The position numbers were made by a program, and so were the translations under genes. A stretch of DNA of 36,285 nucleotides from Planctomycetota bacterium (GTDB taxonomy: Bacteria > Planctomycetota > UBA8108 > SXIK01): the NCBI GenBank assembly GCA_016209535.1, contig JACQVW010000765.1, positions 1-36,285 on the forward strand, in the 5' to 3' direction. Shown here one piece after another: positions 33,615-36,285 of the stretch; within the stretch, counting starts at the first letter, position 1, and every line of letters starts with the position of its first letter. A model generated the notes under the pieces. It saw only the letters and a list, made by a program, of their open reading frames with translations. It made no database searches and had not been told where the DNA came from.

Positions 33615-36285
33615 GTGGCAAAGTCGATTCCCCTGGGTTGGGTTGCTTGTGGCGCCTTGGTGTGGACCTCCGCGGCCGTCGAAGCCCAGTACAACACGGC
33701 GGGCACGGTCCGGAACGACGCTTGGAACATGCTGGTGCCGCTCCTCAACCCGCCGGGGTGCGGAGGCGGAGGCGCCGCGACCATGGCCAGGAACTGGGTC
33801 GCCCCCCACGACATGCTGGCCGAGGACCCCCAGGCGGGCGACGAGTGGGCGGACATCGACTTCGGGGGTGCCTCCCCCTCCTCGGGCTGGGGCGCCGGGC
33901 AGCTCAACGAGGCGCCCATCTGGGTCACTCTCGCCGCCCTCGAGGCGGCCTTCTCGCTCCCCGCAGGGACGATCCCGCGGCTCAACCGCCTGAGCTGGCA
34001 CGACTCGGACGGCGGGAGCTCTCTCATCAACTGGCTCAACGCGAACGTCGCCGGGCCCCTGACCCTACCCGACCTGCCGGGGGACAATATCACGGCCATC
34101 GCGACGACGTACGTCAGGAACAACGGTGCCGCCGGGATCGTGTACCTCTGCACGGCGAGCGATGACGCGATCAAGGTGTTGATCAACAACACGGCGGTCC
34201 TCACGAGGAGCGTCTGCCGTCCGGGCTCGCCCTTCTGCCAGGACTTGACGCCGGTGTTCCTGCCCAGCGGCGTCAGCAGGATCACGCTCCAGGTCTGGCA
34301 AGGCGCCGGCGGCTTCGACGCCACCTTCGGCATCCGGCTCACCGCGGGCGGCCAGAACCTCGCGGACGGGAACGGCGAGATCGACTTCCTCGGCCCCGTC
34401 GGCAAGGGGGCGTGCTCGTACTCCGTGAACCGCTTCGTCGCGGGCACGGTCTTGAGCTGCGGCGCCACCGACCCCGTCACCGTGACGATCCAGCGCGTGG
34501 AGGGCGTGGCGTGCGTGGGCGCGGACGGCGATATGCTGGACGTCGAGGAGCGGCTCACCGCCTCGAGCCCCGGCGACCTCGCCGTGACGGGCGTCTCGGA
34601 CGGCGGCGTCGTGAGCGACCTGACCTCGGCTCCGCCCCCGGCGACCACGCCCGTGGGCCCCGACTTCTGCCACCGCCAGGCCGTCGGCAACCACTGCGGC
34701 GGCGCGAGCACCACGACGTACGACGGCGGCACGGGCGAGTACACGTCGGTCTCGAACTCGGGCGGCGACCTCTCGGACGGCTCGAACGACTTCGAGTTCG
34801 CCTTCTGCCGCATGGAGGGCGACTTCGACGTGTCGGTTGAGTTGACGAGCCGTGCCCACTCGAGCGGATCGGGCCGCTGGGGCAAGTTCGGCCTCATCGC
34901 CCGCCAGGCGATCTCGGGCTGCTCCCGGCACACGATCATGCAGGACCACATGCCGGACCTGCAGGACGCGCGGAGCCTCTCGGGCCGCACGGGGCACGGG
35001 AACTGCGGCAGCATGTACGAGGAGCGGAACACGACGGGCCCCGCGGTCTCGAACCACCCGCCGTACTACCGGCTGAAGAGGTCCGGCAGCGTCCTCACGG
35101 GCTGGGCCTCGGATGATGTCGCGGTGGTGACCGATCCCACGAACGACGCCCTCTGGACCCGGATCGGCCGCGAGGACGACTGGGGCGGCGGCAACCCGAG
35201 CCGCCTCTACGTCGGCTTCGCGAACAGCGAGCACAACGACGCCGGCTGCAACGTCCAGACGATCACGTTCAAGGTCGTCAACTGGTCCGGGACGAAGGTG
35301 GACGTCTTCGACCCGCCCGCCGTGATCGGCAAGAAGATCAACTGGAGCGTGCCGCGCAGCGCGCTCAACTCCGGGATCAGCTACATGCTCGACTACGTGC
35401 CCGGCAGGGTGAGCCTCGCGGGCGATGTGCCCGGCACGGCCATCGTGGGCGGCGACTCGAGCGTGACCTTCAGCACCGGCGACCCGGATGGCGACGGCAA
35501 GTTCGAGAACGCCCAGGACCTCGGCACCCCGCCGACCCCGGGCTCGATCAGCTACGACGCCGGGACCGGAGTCTACACCCAGAGCGGCTCGGGCTCGGAC
35601 ATCTGGGACGGCGGCGACCACACGCACTTCGCGTACGACCTGGTCGAGGGCGACTTCCAGGCGACCTTGAGGCTCCTGAACGCCACGAACCCGCCGAACG
35701 CCCGCTGGGGCCGCATCGGCATCATGGCGCGCCAGACCTGCGACTTCGACTCGAAGTACAGCTTCGCCAACGTGCCCTACCGCGGCGAGGCCTTGAACGA
35801 CCAGGACGTGCCGGCCCACGTGACGCGGCAGTACCACCGCGTCGCCGGCTCGACCACCCGCGACCAGGTGACCCCATCGGGCCACATCCATGGCGACTGG
35901 CCGCAGGACCCGCAGCAGCCCTTCTGGGCGCGGCTCACGCGGCGCGGGAGCTACTTCTACAGCGAGTACGCCATGGACGAGGGCGGCCAGCCCGGCCCGT
36001 GGGCTCTGGCCGGCGGCGACACCTGGCAAGCCCCCGGCGCGCCGGCGAGGCTCCTCGTCGGCGTCGTGAGCAGCTCTCACGGCACGGCGGGCGCGAACCT
36101 CTTGACCTGGCAGTTCGACAACTACTCCTGCGTCCCCGTGGGGCCGATCCCGGCGAACGTCTGCGCGAAGGGCGAGGCCCTCCTCGCGACCGACTTCGAG
36201 GACGACTTCCCCGGCGACGACGTCGTGACGAACAACGCCGGAGCCTGGACGCCCCAGGTCGTGGACGTGGGCGGCAACAAGCGCC
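33615..36285 (+). CDS. Large secreted protein with duplicated sandwich domains, 3' end outside window
   Basis: Not in the ORF track because no stop occurs before the window ends. GTG 33615 is chosen for the AGGAAGG eight bases upstream and the following signal peptide AKSIPLGWVACGALVWTSAAVEAQ. At least 890 residues. The first 270 or so form a region with INNTAVLTRSV and VSRITLQVWQGAGG, resembling a PA14/jelly-roll-type fold. Two similar units follow, near 361 (TTYDGGTGEYTSVSNSGGDLSDGSNDFEFAF...GRWGKFGLIARQ) and 642 (SYDAGTGVYTQSGSGSDIWDGGDHTHFAY...ARWGRIGIMARQ), concanavalin/DUF1349-like domains. DPDGDGKFEN looks like a calcium loop. Probably a surface or extracellular carbohydrate-binding protein; no catalytic motif seen. 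Confidence 0.88.
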   Translation, partial: MAKSIPLGWVACGALVWTSAAVEAQYNTAGTVRNDAWNMLVPLLNPPGCGGGGAATMARNWVAPHDMLAEDPQAGDEWADIDFGGASPSSGWGAGQLNEAPIWVTLAALEAAFSLPAGTIPRLNRLSWHDSDGGSSLINWLNANVAGPLTLPDLPGDNITAIATTYVRNNGAAGIVYLCTASDDAIKVLINNTAVLTRSVCRPGSPFCQDLTPVFLPSGVSRITLQVWQGAGGFDATFGIRLTAGGQNLADGNGEIDFLGPVGKGACSYSVNRFVAGTVLSCGATDPVTVTIQRVEGVACVGADGDMLDVEERLTASSPGDLAVTGVSDGGVVSDLTSAPPPATTPVGPDFCHRQAVGNHCGGASTTTYDGGTGEYTSVSNSGGDLSDGSNDFEFAFCRMEGDFDVSVELTSRAHSSGSGRWGKFGLIARQAISGCSRHTIMQDHMPDLQDARSLSGRTGHGNCGSMYEERNTTGPAVSNHPPYYRLKRSGSVLTGWASDDVAVVTDPTNDALWTRIGREDDWGGGNPSRLYVGFANSEHNDAGCNVQTITFKVVNWSGTKVDVFDPPAVIGKKINWSVPRSALNSGISYMLDYVPGRVSLAGDVPGTAIVGGDSSVTFSTGDPDGDGKFENAQDLGTPPTPGSISYDAGTGVYTQSGSGSDIWDGGDHTHFAYDLVEGDFQATLRLLNATNPPNARWGRIGIMARQTCDFDSKYSFANVPYRGEALNDQDVPAHVTRQYHRVAGSTTRDQVTPSGHIHGDWPQDPQQPFWARLTRRGSYFYSEYAMDEGGQPGPWALAGGDTWQAPGAPARLLVGVVSSSHGTAGANLLTWQFDNYSCVPVGPIPANVCAKGEALLATDFEDDFPGDDVVTNNAGAWTPQVVDVGGNKR

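Noticed and set aside
34065-36080. 671-aa minus-strand ORF
   Set aside because: Antisense to the last secreted protein, which has a ribosome site, signal peptide and repeated domains.

Overview
The window is GC-rich DNA, probably chromosomal and from a free-living bacterium of the Planctomycetota or a close PVC-type lineage. The clues are two exported proteins with planctomycete-style dockerin-like C-termini (DISDAV repeats and a P-E-x-G-x-DPTADxLSC tail), a giant exported multi-CxxCH propeller protein, a Tat-exported Gfo/Idh/MocA oxidoreductase, a DUF4058 protein and many secreted carbohydrate-active-type proteins. No rRNA, tRNA, CRISPR array or complete insertion sequence was seen. The assignment rests on gene content only.

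Layout. 1-4.5 kb: a 5'-truncated pyruvate:ferredoxin oxidoreductase (nifJ) translationally coupled to a dihydroorotate-dehydrogenase-like flavoprotein. 4.5-5.2 kb: a DUF433/DUF5615 antitoxin-toxin pair. 5.3-9.6 kb: a secreted beta-helix/dockerin-like protein and a Tat-exported oxidoreductase, both on the minus strand. 9.64-10.5 kb: a perfect 26-bp tandem repeat, a palindromic operator and a MazEF-like module. 10.6-16.9 kb (minus): an exported FG-GAP/propeller/dockerin-like protein, a small membrane-anchored protein and an exported GH36 alpha-galactosidase. 17.1-18.3 kb: an antitoxin followed by a MazF remnant with an apparent internal deletion, then DUF4058. 18.4-24.1 kb: an exported protein of unknown function diverging from an aldehyde dehydrogenase and a three-domain Asp-box (sialidase-like) protein. 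24.1-26.4 kb: an island with higA plus a beheaded higB, an intact VapBC, an in-frame 3' fragment of a lost paralog of the giant heme protein, and an RHH-like/HNH nuclease pair. 26.6-30.85 kb: the giant PA14/five-CxxCH/propeller protein. 31-33.6 kb: an orphan PolX-N-terminal/helix-hairpin-helix protein, a fragment of a cysteine-synthase-type gene, and an intact HigBA operon with an apparently leaderless promoter, a strong terminator and flanking 83-bp repeats. 33.6 kb to the end: a large secreted protein, open at the window edge.

The secreted enzymes fit a polysaccharide-degrading lifestyle, with the aldehyde dehydrogenase and pyruvate oxidoreductase acting further down in the cell. The most unusual aspect is the density of two-gene toxin-antitoxin-type modules: seven in 36 kb, five of them apparently intact or nearly so and two with a deleted toxin but a retained antitoxin. 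They sit in gaps between large conserved genes, and several lie at visible gene scars. The RHH-like/HNH pair is the best candidate for a poorly described system. Many very long ORFs in the track are antisense shadows caused by GC bias and were left out.
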